DNA of 64,000 nt from Alphaproteobacteria bacterium (GTDB lineage Bacteria; Pseudomonadota; Alphaproteobacteria; Rs-D84). Both the position numbers and the translations under genes were made by a program. The stretch is taken from the NCBI GenBank assembly GCA_017502865.1, contig JAFVUD010000006.1, forward strand, positions 81,699 through 145,698, written 5' to 3'. Below the pieces are notes generated by a model. That model was not told the DNA's origin, made no database searches, and was given only the letters and a program-made list of their open reading frames with translations. Each line of letters starts with the position of its first letter. Positions within the stretch are counted from its first letter, which is position 1. Positions 38,229-46,921 of this stretch are shown piece after piece.

Positions 38229-38825
38229 ATGCCAAAAGTTCAAAAAGATAAATATGATATTTTAGCAGAAGTTGCATTAGCGTTAAGAGTGGAAAATCAA
38301 AAAGTGGAAATTGAAACACTGGATGCCCGGGATATTGGACATGGTATGGTATATGATAATTTGCCACAAATCCCAACAAGACGCACAAAAAATACTTTTA
38401 ATGGAATTGCGTCGTTAAGCAGAATTCATGCAAAATCTATCAAAATTGGCAAGGATATTTCTATTAAACGAATTCATCGCAAGCCGACCATTGTAAAAAC
38501 AGGTAATCAGGAATACGAAGTAGATAATGGGTTCTATTATGTTGTTCGTACACCAAAGGGCGAAGCCAAGTTTGACAGGGCAGATGATGATTTCTTGGCG
38601 GTGTGGAACTATGCGTTGGCAATGCATGACAAGACAGATAATTATATGGCGTTTTCAAAGAATTTGAGAAATGAAAAGGTACAAAAAGCTGCATGGGGGC
38701 CAATGATAAAGCAAGAACCAGATGCAGATAAATTTAAAGATGCGATTAAAAAGTTGAAGTCTATGGGCATTGAACCAAAGAAGTTGGCACAATATATCGA
38801 AACAAAAACAGGTAAATCTATGTAG
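38229..38825 (+). CDS. Hypothetical protein, 198 aa
   Basis: Basic cytoplasmic protein without recognisable motifs. It has a central segment with YEVDNGFYYVVRTPKGEAKF and a C-terminal helical stretch (DAIKKLKSMGIEPKKLAQYI) that looks like a helical hairpin. GGGAGGTTGTT precedes the ATG and a GATATAATT -10 lies about 30 bases upstream, so it is an independent unit ended by its own terminator. Confidence 0.7.
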   Translation: MPKVQKDKYDILAEVALALRVENQKVEIETLDARDIGHGMVYDNLPQIPTRRTKNTFNGIASLSRIHAKSIKIGKDISIKRIHRKPTIVKTGNQEYEVDNGFYYVVRTPKGEAKFDRADDDFLAVWNYALAMHDKTDNYMAFSKNLRNEKVQKAAWGPMIKQEPDADKFKDAIKKLKSMGIEPKKLAQYIETKTGKSM

Positions 38826-38827
38826 TA

Positions 38828-38851
38828 AAACGCCCCCAAGCGGGGCGTTTA
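38828..38851 (+). terminator. Terminator
   Basis: AACGCCCC / GGGGCGTT stem with short CAAGC-type loop and TTTATTTAT tail. Confidence 0.8.
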
Positions 38852-38877
38852 TTTATGGATAAGTATTATAAATAATG

Positions 38878-38905
38878 TTGACAATAAAATAATTTGTATT
38901 ATATT
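38878..38905 (+). promoter_or_regulatory. Promoter of the HELRH protein gene
   Basis: Perfect TTGACA (38878-38883), 16-base spacer, TATATT (38900-38905). Confidence 0.65.
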
Positions 38906-38939
38906 TAGCCCAGACAAGATTTAATAATAAGGATATGTT

Positions 38940-39761
38940 ATGTCTGGGGTAAAAAAGATGAGTCTTAAAAGAATTTTGGCTGTTGCGGGTACTGGGGCTG
39001 CGCTGGCGGGGTTGCTGGTGTGGGGCGGTGTCGCACAGAAAAAGGCAAAACAAGATGCGCTGCATTATGTGGCGGGGTTGACGCCAACAACATATGTGTG
39101 TGATACAATTGATGTGGACTGTCCAGAAGCGATTGATCAGATTATTTTTGGCGTGATTTATGCAGGCAGCTATGATCGTATGAATAATGTGGTACATAAA
39201 TATCACTATAGGGATTTGACTGGGACAGAAATGGGACAGGCGGTTACAGGCGCGGTAAATCAGTCCCAGGAATTTGCATCGTATCATGAATTAAGACATG
39301 CATACAATTCACGTTTGATGTGGCGTTATAATGGGGTTTTAAGTCCAGATGTTTTTGTAATGGACGAAGTGTCGGCACGTGTTGCAGAAGAACTGGCCAG
39401 AATTAGTGAAAAAAAGCCAATGAAATCTGGAAAAATGTCGTCGGCAGTGTCGTATAAGATAAGCGATAAATATAATTTGCAGAATATTGCAAATATGTTT
39501 GTAAAAAAGGCTTTGATAGAAATTGACCAGACATTTGAAGTGTCTGCAGATATCTTTGAAGAAGCAAGTTTGTATGCACACAATGATCCGTTGGTTCAGG
39601 ATGTAATGATAGATAAAAAGACACTGATGAATGAAATGATGGTGTTTGAAATAAATGGTAAAAAGCAAAATATGCTGAAATTGGCATCGAAAGAATTACA
39701 GAAAGAAGTAGAACGATTGAAAGTTAGTGTTGAAAAATATCTGGATGTCAAATATAGATAA
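38940..39761 (+). CDS. Membrane-anchored HExxH protein, putative metallopeptidase
   Basis: One N-terminal membrane helix or signal anchor (about 10-31, AVAGTGAALAGLLVWGG). The motif HELRH lies at 116-120 in QEFASYHELRHAYNSRL, and a possible third zinc ligand is Glu143 in VMDEVSARVAEELA. This spacing (about 23 residues) fits zincins of the gluzincin type. The C-terminal half is helical. AAGGATATGTT precedes the ATG. It resembles the HEDQH protein after virB4 only in plan. I cannot assign a family or substrate. Confidence 0.65.
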   Translation: MSGVKKMSLKRILAVAGTGAALAGLLVWGGVAQKKAKQDALHYVAGLTPTTYVCDTIDVDCPEAIDQIIFGVIYAGSYDRMNNVVHKYHYRDLTGTEMGQAVTGAVNQSQEFASYHELRHAYNSRLMWRYNGVLSPDVFVMDEVSARVAEELARISEKKPMKSGKMSSAVSYKISDKYNLQNIANMFVKKALIEIDQTFEVSADIFEEASLYAHNDPLVQDVMIDKKTLMNEMMVFEINGKKQNMLKLASKELQKEVERLKVSVEKYLDVKYR

Positions 39762-39765
39762 AATG

Positions 39766-39790
39766 ACGGCGTTTCGGCGCCGTTCTTTAT
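39766..39790 (+). terminator. Terminator
   Basis: ACGGCG / CGCCGT stem followed by TCTTTATTTC; the T-run is interrupted. Confidence 0.7.
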
Positions 39791-39828
39791 TTCTTGCAAA
39801 ATGGGATTTTTTGGTTTAGCATACGGGT

Positions 39829-40020
39829 ACAGTTTTTTGGGGGCGGGGCGTTGAAGTGTCTGACAATCACAGAGTCCTTGAACCCGGTAATAAGTAATAA
39901 ATCAGGGTGGCACCGCGCAGCCGTAATATGACTTGCGCCCCTGTGAATTAAATAACAATGTGGGTGCCGAAAGTTTCCATAAAGATTTTTTCAGGTGCCC
40001 AAAATAAAAAAGGGACCAAA
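39829..40020 (+). promoter_or_regulatory. T-box riboswitch leader of aspS
   Basis: The T-box sequence AGGGTGGCACCGCG is exact at 39904-39917. It folds as the canonical antiterminator: CAGGG (39903-39907) with CCCTG (39939-39943), a 7-nt bulge TGGCACC, then GCGC (39915-39918) with GCGC (39935-39938). The bulge base N of TGGN is C, complementary to G73 of tRNA-Asp. Upstream, 39841-39886 can form a short Stem I-like hairpin (TTGAAG/CTTGAA, TCTG/CAGA) with GAC-A at 39862-39865 as a candidate specifier. Two GGTGCC copies (39963-39968, 39994-39999) can compete for GGCACC; the second is also complementary to the Shine-Dalgarno region. A weak promoter (TTGCAA-17-TAGCAT) precedes it. Confidence 0.85.
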
Positions 40021-41790
40021 ATGTTATCTTTGAAATCAAAGTACAGAACCCATACATGTGGTGAATTAAATACATCTAATGTTGGGGAAAAAGTTGTTTT
40101 GTCGGGTTGGGTGCATCGTAAACGTGACCATGGGGCATTGCTGTTCGTGGATTTGCGTGATAATTATGGTATTACCCAGATTGTGTTTGATGGGGGCGAT
40201 GCAGAATTGGAAAAAGTGCGTCCAGAATCTGTGATTAAAATTACAGGTAATGTTGTCGCACGTGATGCAAATGCAGTGAATGATAAAATCCCAACAGGTG
40301 GTATCGAAATTCAGGCAGAAAGTTTTGAAGTGTTGACCAGTGCAGAAGTTTTGCCATTCCAGGTATTCGGTGATGATGATTCTGTGGCAGAAGATTTGCG
40401 TTTGAAATATCGCTATATCGATTTGCGTCGTGAAAGTCTGCATAAAAATATTTTGTTCCGCAATCGTGTTATGAAATTTATTCGTGACAAAATGTGGGAT
40501 ATGGGTTTCTCGGAATTCCAGACACCAATTTTGACGGCGTCCAGTCCAGAAGGGGCACGTGACTTTATCGTGCCAAGTCGTAATCATCATGGTATGTTCT
40601 ATGCGTTGCCCCAGGCACCACAGCAGTTCAAACAGATGATTCAAATTTCTGGGTTTGACCGCTATTTCCAGATCGCACCATGTTTCCGTGATGAAGATTT
40701 GCGTGCAGACAGATTGCTGGAATTCTATCAGTTGGATTTGGAAATGTCGTTCGTTGATTTGCCAGATATTCAGGCGGTTGGTAATACGCTGATGCCGGCG
40801 ATGATTCGCGAATTTGTACCAGGTGCCCAGATTTGTGAAGATATTCCACATATTTCTTTTGATGAAGCAATGTTGAAATATGGTTCGGATAAACCAGATT
40901 TGCGTAATCCAATTATCATTCATGACGTGACAGAAATATTCCGTGGGTCTGATTTTGGTATCTTTGCAAATGCGGTTGAAAATGGCAGTGTTGTTCGTGC
41001 AATCCCTGCACCAAACACAGCAGATAAACCACGTTCTTGGTTCGATAAACTGGGTGAATATGCAGTGAAAGAATTGGGACTTGGTGGTTTGGGATATATC
41101 GTTTTCGCAGAAGAAGCCAAGGGGCCTGTTGCAAAGAAATTAGATGAAGCCCGTATTGCAAAATTGCGTGAAATCGCAGGGGATAATTCATCATTGTTCT
41201 TTGTTTGTGATGCGGAAAATACCGCCGCCAAGGCAGCAGGTAAACTGCGTAATAAATTGGGTGATGATTTAGGTTTAATCAATCCAAAAGAATTCCGGTT
41301 GTGCTGGATTGAAAACTTCCCATTCTTTGAAGAAGATGAAGAATCACCAACAGGTATTGCGTTTACGCATAATCCATTCTCGTTCCCGATGGCAACATTG
41401 GAAGAATTGAATACAAAAAATCCATTGGAAATCAAGGCTGCACAGTTCGATATGGTGTTGAATGGGGCCGAAATTTGCAGTGGTGGGCTGCGTAACTATA
41501 ACCCAGAAGTTATGTTGAAATGCTTTGATATTACCGGTTATTCCGAAGATGTGGTTAAGGAAAAGTTCGGTGGTATGTACACAGCATTCCAATATGGGGC
41601 ACCACCGCACGGTGGGTGTGCGTTCGGTTTGGACAGATTGGTGCAGATTATGTTAGATGAACCAAATCTGCGTCAGGTTGTTATTTTCCCAACAAACCAA
41701 CGTGGCCAGGATTTGATGATGGGCGCACCAACAACTGTTACAGAAAAACAGTTACGTGAAGCTCATATTCAGGTACGAAAGAAAAACTGA
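40021..41790 (+). CDS. aspS: Aspartyl-tRNA synthetase
   Basis: Class II synthetase that charges tRNA-Asp. The N-terminal OB-fold begins YRTHTCGELNTSNVGEKV with LSGWVHRKRDHG, the form found in alphaproteobacteria. Motif 2 is in FRDEDLRADRLLEFYQ, motif 3 in GCAFGLDRLVQIML, with the bacterial GAD insertion between. I chose the ATG at 40021, preceded by AAAAGGGACC, over an upstream in-frame codon inside the T-box leader. Length (589 aa) is normal. Expression is probably controlled by the preceding T-box. Confidence 0.97.
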   Translation: MLSLKSKYRTHTCGELNTSNVGEKVVLSGWVHRKRDHGALLFVDLRDNYGITQIVFDGGDAELEKVRPESVIKITGNVVARDANAVNDKIPTGGIEIQAESFEVLTSAEVLPFQVFGDDDSVAEDLRLKYRYIDLRRESLHKNILFRNRVMKFIRDKMWDMGFSEFQTPILTASSPEGARDFIVPSRNHHGMFYALPQAPQQFKQMIQISGFDRYFQIAPCFRDEDLRADRLLEFYQLDLEMSFVDLPDIQAVGNTLMPAMIREFVPGAQICEDIPHISFDEAMLKYGSDKPDLRNPIIIHDVTEIFRGSDFGIFANAVENGSVVRAIPAPNTADKPRSWFDKLGEYAVKELGLGGLGYIVFAEEAKGPVAKKLDEARIAKLREIAGDNSSLFFVCDAENTAAKAAGKLRNKLGDDLGLINPKEFRLCWIENFPFFEEDEESPTGIAFTHNPFSFPMATLEELNTKNPLEIKAAQFDMVLNGAEICSGGLRNYNPEVMLKCFDITGYSEDVVKEKFGGMYTAFQYGAPPHGGCAFGLDRLVQIMLDEPNLRQVVIFPTNQRGQDLMMGAPTTVTEKQLREAHIQVRKKN

Positions 41791-41817
41791 TAATTCAGTT
41801 TTGTACAAAGGAGAAAA

Positions 41818-41845
41818 AAAGCCGGCAAACACCGGCTTTTTTTTA
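41818..41845. terminator. Bidirectional terminator after aspS
   Basis: AAAGCCGG / CCGGCTTT stem with CAAACA loop and eight T. Confidence 0.88.
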
Positions 41846-41848
41846 TTA

Positions 41849-44329
41849 TTAAAATTTATCGTGTGTTTTTATAAACTGACGCATATATTCTGCATCAAAA
41901 TTACGGACGATATCAGACAATGAATACTGGCGTGTGCCGCTTGGTGAAATGTTCATTTCAATTGGGGCAGGGGTTGGGGCCGTGCCACGCAATGTCAAAT
42001 CCATGGCGACAAACATATTGCCGTTTGTAATCTTTAATGCACCGATTGCATCAACGTGTCGCATAGACAGGGTGAATGGCTGGGTCGTTTCGAATGTGCC
42101 GTGTGAATATTTTGCAACAATTCGTAATTTCTTGATTTTTGTTTCGCCGGTTTCCAGGGCGTTGGAAATTGCGTATTCTGAATTTAATATTGTGATGTCG
42201 TTCGCAGATGCATAGAAATCATCAAATGACATGCCGACCAGATATCCACCATCGAATGTTAAATCCATTGAACCAGCCATGTTATAATTTATGTCGTGGG
42301 CGATTTTCCCATTCGTTGTTAAATGGATTTCGGCCGTGATGACAGAATCACGAATGTTTAATGGCATTGTTGATGACAGCAATGTGCCAGCGATTGAAAA
42401 ACGATTTAGTTGAACAAAGATGTCATAGTTGGATTTATCTTTGGCGATTGTTGCCAACAGGTTTCCACGTGCACCGTCACTGATGGAAAATGTTTGGGTG
42501 TTGTCTTTTAATGAATAGACAAAGTTTTCATATTCTTCGCCGTTGTATATCACGCGGTCTGCGGTCAAGAATACATTGGTGGGGGCATCGAATAGGGTTA
42601 GTACCGGCGAATTGGTCAGGAATTCTAATTCTGCGGAATTGTCCAGATATTTCTGGGATATGAATGAATCCAGATTAAACACAGGGGTTTTTAATGTGAT
42701 ATTTTTCCCAGATGCAGAACCGGTAAATTCATGATTTTGGAATGTGATATTTAGATTTGAAATACGCTTTTTATCGTATGTTCCAGAAATTGTATATGCA
42801 CCATCGTTGGCAAATCGGGTGTCGGCGTTTCCAGTCCAATCACGAATAGATTTGCCATTGATGACAAATTTCTTGCCAGATATTTTTAATTGCCATTTGT
42901 TAGAATGGGGGGTGAATTCAAGTGTTTTATCGGTCCAGATGAAATTTCCAATTTCGTTTTGCATAGCACTTGGAATAAATGGCAGGTCAATTTGGCCCCA
43001 GGACAGTTTTTTATTATCTGCAAATTTATATGTTGATGATGTGTGGTCGGGGCTGATTTCATATGTGCCGGCCATGTCTGCAAAGTTAAAGTGAACACGC
43101 CCACGTTTGCCCAGTTGTTTGATTAATTTGTTCAATTCTTCCATTGGGGGAACGGGGTTTTTGGAATTAAGGAATATTTCAAATGCGTCACCAGATACAG
43201 ACAGGGAACCAGAAATGTCACCGTATGTGTATTTTGAACAACGCCATGATTTTTTATTTCCAGTTAACATGCATGTTGTGTTTACGCCATTAATGGGCAT
43301 GGCGACCAACACGTTGTGTGCACCGTCTGGGTTCACAAAACCGCCGGTCAATGTAATATCGTCGCCGATGATTTTATTAATTTTATATCCGTCTTTTTCA
43401 CCGACGGTGTCCAGCAAGATGTGGTTAAATGTGCGGCCATCAATACGGATTTTTCCATAGAAGTCCAAATCAATTGTGGCGTTGTACATCAGGCTTGTTT
43501 TATTAATCAAGAATGAATAGTCATAGTCGATTGTTTTTGAACGGACACGAATGTTTTTGTATCCGTCGGGTAAAATCTGGATATCGCCGGTAAATTTGTT
43601 TGCGATAATGTTGGAATATTTATAACCGTTTTTGCCGTCCCATTCGAAATCTGTGCTGACCTTGATAAGGGCGGTAATTGGCAATACAGAAAAACCAAAC
43701 CCAATCCATGAACCGATGTCGTATGTTTCCAGATCCATGTGGCCACGGACAGAACCGTCTGAAAATATTTGGCCAGTGATTGTTAAGCGGTTATTTTTAT
43801 TTTTAATAAAGAATGTGTCGCCAGAAAATTCAACATCGTATTTATGTTCGTGGGTACGGACAATGCCACGGAATTTGCCGTCTGAAAATTCCCCACGGAC
43901 AATATGAAAATGGCGGTCCATAAAGTTGATAATAGAATTATGGATAATGATGTTGTGGTTAAAATCTGCAGGGGCCAATTTTGGAATATTAATTTCTGCA
44001 TCGTAAACAACGACGGTTCTTTCCAGTTGTATGTTGTTCAGGTTGAACATGTCACGAAATGGTATCGAGAATAATACAGTGCCGATTTTTGTGTTTGGTA
44101 CAGTGACATCATGTGCCACGATGGTTGCACCACCCAACAGACTGAATGTTAAATCACCATTCAATTTGGCGGGTACGTCGGTTTGTGCATAGACGGCACT
44201 TTCAATAGCCGGCTTGAACCGGTTCAGGGTAATCATTGGTGGTACAATAATTACAGCCAATATAAATGTAGCAATTGCAATGGTAATTGACCAAGCAATT
44301 CTGCGTTTGTGTCTGGGTTTAAGTGCCAT
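41849..44329 (-). CDS. AsmA-family envelope protein
   Basis: An 826-residue protein with a basic N-terminus, one membrane helix (about 13-34) and the AsmA signature that follows it (MITLNRFKPAIESAVYAQTD, then LNGDLTFSLLGG). The remainder is beta-rich periplasmic repeat, with a C-terminal AsmA_2-like section (YNMAGSMDLTFDGGYLVGMS). AsmA-like proteins are bridge-like phospholipid transporters between the membranes or affect outer-membrane assembly. It is monocistronic, convergent with aspS and divergent from uvrB. Confidence 0.88.
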   Translation of the reverse strand: MALKPRHKRRIAWSITIAIATFILAVIIVPPMITLNRFKPAIESAVYAQTDVPAKLNGDLTFSLLGGATIVAHDVTVPNTKIGTVLFSIPFRDMFNLNNIQLERTVVVYDAEINIPKLAPADFNHNIIIHNSIINFMDRHFHIVRGEFSDGKFRGIVRTHEHKYDVEFSGDTFFIKNKNNRLTITGQIFSDGSVRGHMDLETYDIGSWIGFGFSVLPITALIKVSTDFEWDGKNGYKYSNIIANKFTGDIQILPDGYKNIRVRSKTIDYDYSFLINKTSLMYNATIDLDFYGKIRIDGRTFNHILLDTVGEKDGYKINKIIGDDITLTGGFVNPDGAHNVLVAMPINGVNTTCMLTGNKKSWRCSKYTYGDISGSLSVSGDAFEIFLNSKNPVPPMEELNKLIKQLGKRGRVHFNFADMAGTYEISPDHTSSTYKFADNKKLSWGQIDLPFIPSAMQNEIGNFIWTDKTLEFTPHSNKWQLKISGKKFVINGKSIRDWTGNADTRFANDGAYTISGTYDKKRISNLNITFQNHEFTGSASGKNITLKTPVFNLDSFISQKYLDNSAELEFLTNSPVLTLFDAPTNVFLTADRVIYNGEEYENFVYSLKDNTQTFSISDGARGNLLATIAKDKSNYDIFVQLNRFSIAGTLLSSTMPLNIRDSVITAEIHLTTNGKIAHDINYNMAGSMDLTFDGGYLVGMSFDDFYASANDITILNSEYAISNALETGETKIKKLRIVAKYSHGTFETTQPFTLSMRHVDAIGALKITNGNMFVAMDLTLRGTAPTPAPIEMNISPSGTRQYSLSDIVRNFDAEYMRQFIKTHDKF

Positions 44330-44375
44330 TCTCTCTGTCCTTGTAATTTGATTATAATGGATTATACTAAAAAAT

Positions 44376-46367
44376 GTGAGTAAAAAAATATTTAATCTTG
44401 AAAGTAATTATAAACCGATGGGTGACCAGCCAACCGCTATTGCAGAATTGGTGGCGGGGGTTCAAGAGGGGCGACAATCCCAGGTTTTATTAGGGGTGAC
44501 GGGGTCTGGCAAGACGTTCACAATGGCAAATGTTATTGCAGAATTGGGACGGCCGGCGTTGATTATGGCACCTAATAAAATTCTGGCGGCACAGTTATAT
44601 ACGGAAATGAAGGCGTTTTTTCCAAATAATCATGTGGAATATTTTGTGTCGTACTATGATTACTATCAGCCCGAAGCATATATGCCGACAACAGATACAT
44701 ATATTGATAAAGATGCATCGATAAATGAACAATTGGATCGTATGCGTCACAGTGCAACACGTGCAATGCTGGAAGAACGTGATGTTATCGTGGTTTCCAG
44801 TGTGTCGTCTATTTATGGTATGGGGTCGCCAGAACAATATGCAGGTATGCGTTTGGTCTTGAATGCGGGCGATATGATTTCACAAAAAGATGTTATTAGA
44901 AGTCTGGTCGATATTCAGTACAAGCGAAATGATATGGCGTTCGCACGTGGGGATTTTAGGGTGCGTGGTGATACGCTGGATTTGTTCCCATCGCATGCCC
45001 AGGACCGGGGGTGGAAGATTTCTTTCTTTGGTGATGAAATTGAAGAAATCTGGGAATTTGACACGTTAACTGGGGCGAAATTACAACGGGTTGACCGTAT
45101 TGCGGTTTATCCAAATACCCACTATGCAACACCAATGCCAACTGTTTTGCAGGCGATTGGGGAAATAAAAAAAGACCTGAAAGAACGGTTGGATTATTTT
45201 CATGAAAATATGAAATATATCGAAGAACAGCGTCTGCGTGAACGGGTGGGGTTTGATATAGAAATGCTGGAAAGTACGGGGACGTGTCGTGGGGTGGAAA
45301 ACTATTCACGATATTTGTCTGGGCGTGCACCGGGCCAGCCACCACCAACATTGTTTGAATATTTACCAAAAGATGCGGTTTTATTTATAGATGAAAGCCA
45401 TGTGACGGTGCCACAGATTGGGGCGATGTCACGTGGGGACCGTGCACGCAAGGAAACACTGTCGCAGTATGGATTTCGGTTGCCGGCATGTGTTGATAAC
45501 CGGCCATTGACATTTGAAGAATGGGATATGTTGCGTCCACAGACTATATTTGTGTCGGCAACACCGGCCGCATGGGAAATGGACCAGGCAGGTGGAATTG
45601 TATCAGAACAGGTTATTCGACCAACAGGATTGTTGGACCCAGAATGCGAAGTAAGACCAACAGAACACCAGGTTGATGATTTGTTAGACCAGGTGAAAAA
45701 GACCAGTGGGCGTGTGTTGGTGACAACATTGACCAAGAAGATGGCGGAACAATTGACGGACTATTTTATTGAAAATGGGGTCAAGGCCAGATATCTGCAC
45801 AGCGATATTGAAACGTTGGAACGTATTGAATTGTTGCGTGAACTGCGTATGGGAAAATTTGATGTGTTGGTTGGTATCAATTTGCTGCGTGAAGGTTTGG
45901 ATGTGCCGGAATGTGAATTGGTTGCAATTATGGATGCGGATAAAGAAGGATTCTTGCGTTCGACACGTTCGCTGATTCAAACCATAGGGCGGGCGGCACG
46001 AAATGCAAATGGTCGTGTGATTTTGTATGCAGATAAAATTACAGATTCTATGAAAGATGCGCTGGGGGAAACAGAAAGACGTCGGGCCAAGCAGATGGCG
46101 TATAACGCAGCACATGGGATTGTACCGACTACGGTTGCCAAGGCCATCTTTGCCGAGGTGGGTGACAGACAAGAAAAGACAGACAAAGCCCGCAGATTTG
46201 TTTATGACAAATCGGGTGGGGTGATGGATGCAGATTCGCTGCGTAAAGAAATCAAGGCATTGAATAAAAAGATGCGTGATGCAGCAGAAAATCTGGAATT
46301 TGAATTGGCGGCGGAAATTCGTGACCAGATTCATAAATTAGAAGATGATTTGTTGTTGGTGGAGTAG
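44376..46367 (+). CDS. uvrB: UvrB, excision nuclease subunit
   Basis: UvrB is the damage-verifying helicase of nucleotide excision repair. Walker A ([11 protein letters not shown]), the beta-hairpin region ([20 protein letters not shown]), helicase motifs ([33 protein letters not shown]) and the C-terminal UvrC-binding UVR motif are intact. It starts at GTG 44376 with no clear Shine-Dalgarno; TATAAT/TATACT hexamers lie only 8-20 bases upstream, so the message may be almost leaderless. Length (663 aa) is normal. Confidence 0.97.
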   Translation: MSKKIFNLESNYKPMGDQPTAIAELVAGVQEGRQSQVLLGVTGSGKTFTMANVIAELGRPALIMAPNKILAAQLYTEMKAFFPNNHVEYFVSYYDYYQPEAYMPTTDTYIDKDASINEQLDRMRHSATRAMLEERDVIVVSSVSSIYGMGSPEQYAGMRLVLNAGDMISQKDVIRSLVDIQYKRNDMAFARGDFRVRGDTLDLFPSHAQDRGWKISFFGDEIEEIWEFDTLTGAKLQRVDRIAVYPNTHYATPMPTVLQAIGEIKKDLKERLDYFHENMKYIEEQRLRERVGFDIEMLESTGTCRGVENYSRYLSGRAPGQPPPTLFEYLPKDAVLFIDESHVTVPQIGAMSRGDRARKETLSQYGFRLPACVDNRPLTFEEWDMLRPQTIFVSATPAAWEMDQAGGIVSEQVIRPTGLLDPECEVRPTEHQVDDLLDQVKKTSGRVLVTTLTKKMAEQLTDYFIENGVKARYLHSDIETLERIELLRELRMGKFDVLVGINLLREGLDVPECELVAIMDADKEGFLRSTRSLIQTIGRAARNANGRVILYADKITDSMKDALGETERRRAKQMAYNAAHGIVPTTVAKAIFAEVGDRQEKTDKARRFVYDKSGGVMDADSLRKEIKALNKKMRDAAENLEFELAAEIRDQIHKLEDDLLLVE

Positions 46368-46373
46368 GATAAA

Positions 46374-46769
46374 ATGGAAGTAATTACAAAAAATATTGAA
46401 GAAACAAGAAGTTGGGCGAATAAGTTTGCAAAAAACTTAAAGTCACCGGTTGTGGTTGCGTTGCATGGGGATTTGGGTATGGGGAAATCTGAAATTGCAC
46501 GTACAATCATAAAAACGTTGCGTGGTGAAGATACAGTTGTGCCCAGTCCTACGTTCACGATTGTGCAATCGTATGATGGGATTTCACATTTTGATTTGTA
46601 CAGGCTGGAAGATGCATCTGAACTGGTCGAGGTGGGGTTGCAGCACGCAATGCAAAATGATATTACGTTGATTGAATGGCCAGAAATTGCAGCGGATATG
46701 TTGCCGGCAGATACAATTCATATTTATATTACGCAATATGAAGATGGCCGAAAAATTGTTATCAAATAA
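46374..46769 (+). CDS. tsaE: TsaE, tRNA t6A-modification ATPase
   Basis: TsaE binds TsaD-TsaB and its ATPase is required to cycle t6A synthesis at A37. The 131-aa protein has Walker A HGDLGMGKSEIAR, the PSPTFTIVQSY motif and FDLYRLED, ending with LIEWPEIAADMLPADTIHI. It follows uvrB by 6 bases and may share its transcript. Confidence 0.95.
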   Translation: MEVITKNIEETRSWANKFAKNLKSPVVVALHGDLGMGKSEIARTIIKTLRGEDTVVPSPTFTIVQSYDGISHFDLYRLEDASELVEVGLQHAMQNDITLIEWPEIAADMLPADTIHIYITQYEDGRKIVIK

Positions 46770-46897
46770 TACCTGGGAAAAGGACCCTGTGGAATAGTGC
46801 GGATAAAAAAGTAATAATTGCTTTGCGGATGACGAAACAAGTTGTTGCAATGCAAGAATGAATTTTCGAAATCCCAAACCCACATCCCTAAAACAAA
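46770..46897. other. Intergenic stretch without clear content
   Basis: About 128 bases between tsaE and a bidirectional terminator. I see a weak ATTGC/GCAAT inverted pair but no open frame or known RNA; a small RNA or a decayed 3' end is possible. Confidence 0.3.
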
Positions 46898-46921
46898 ACA
46901 CCGGTGATTGCCGGTGTTTTT
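46898..46921. terminator. Bidirectional terminator
   Basis: ACACCGG / CCGGTGT stem with TGATTG loop and T-run, between tsaE and the convergent ftsA-rpe gene. Confidence 0.85.
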
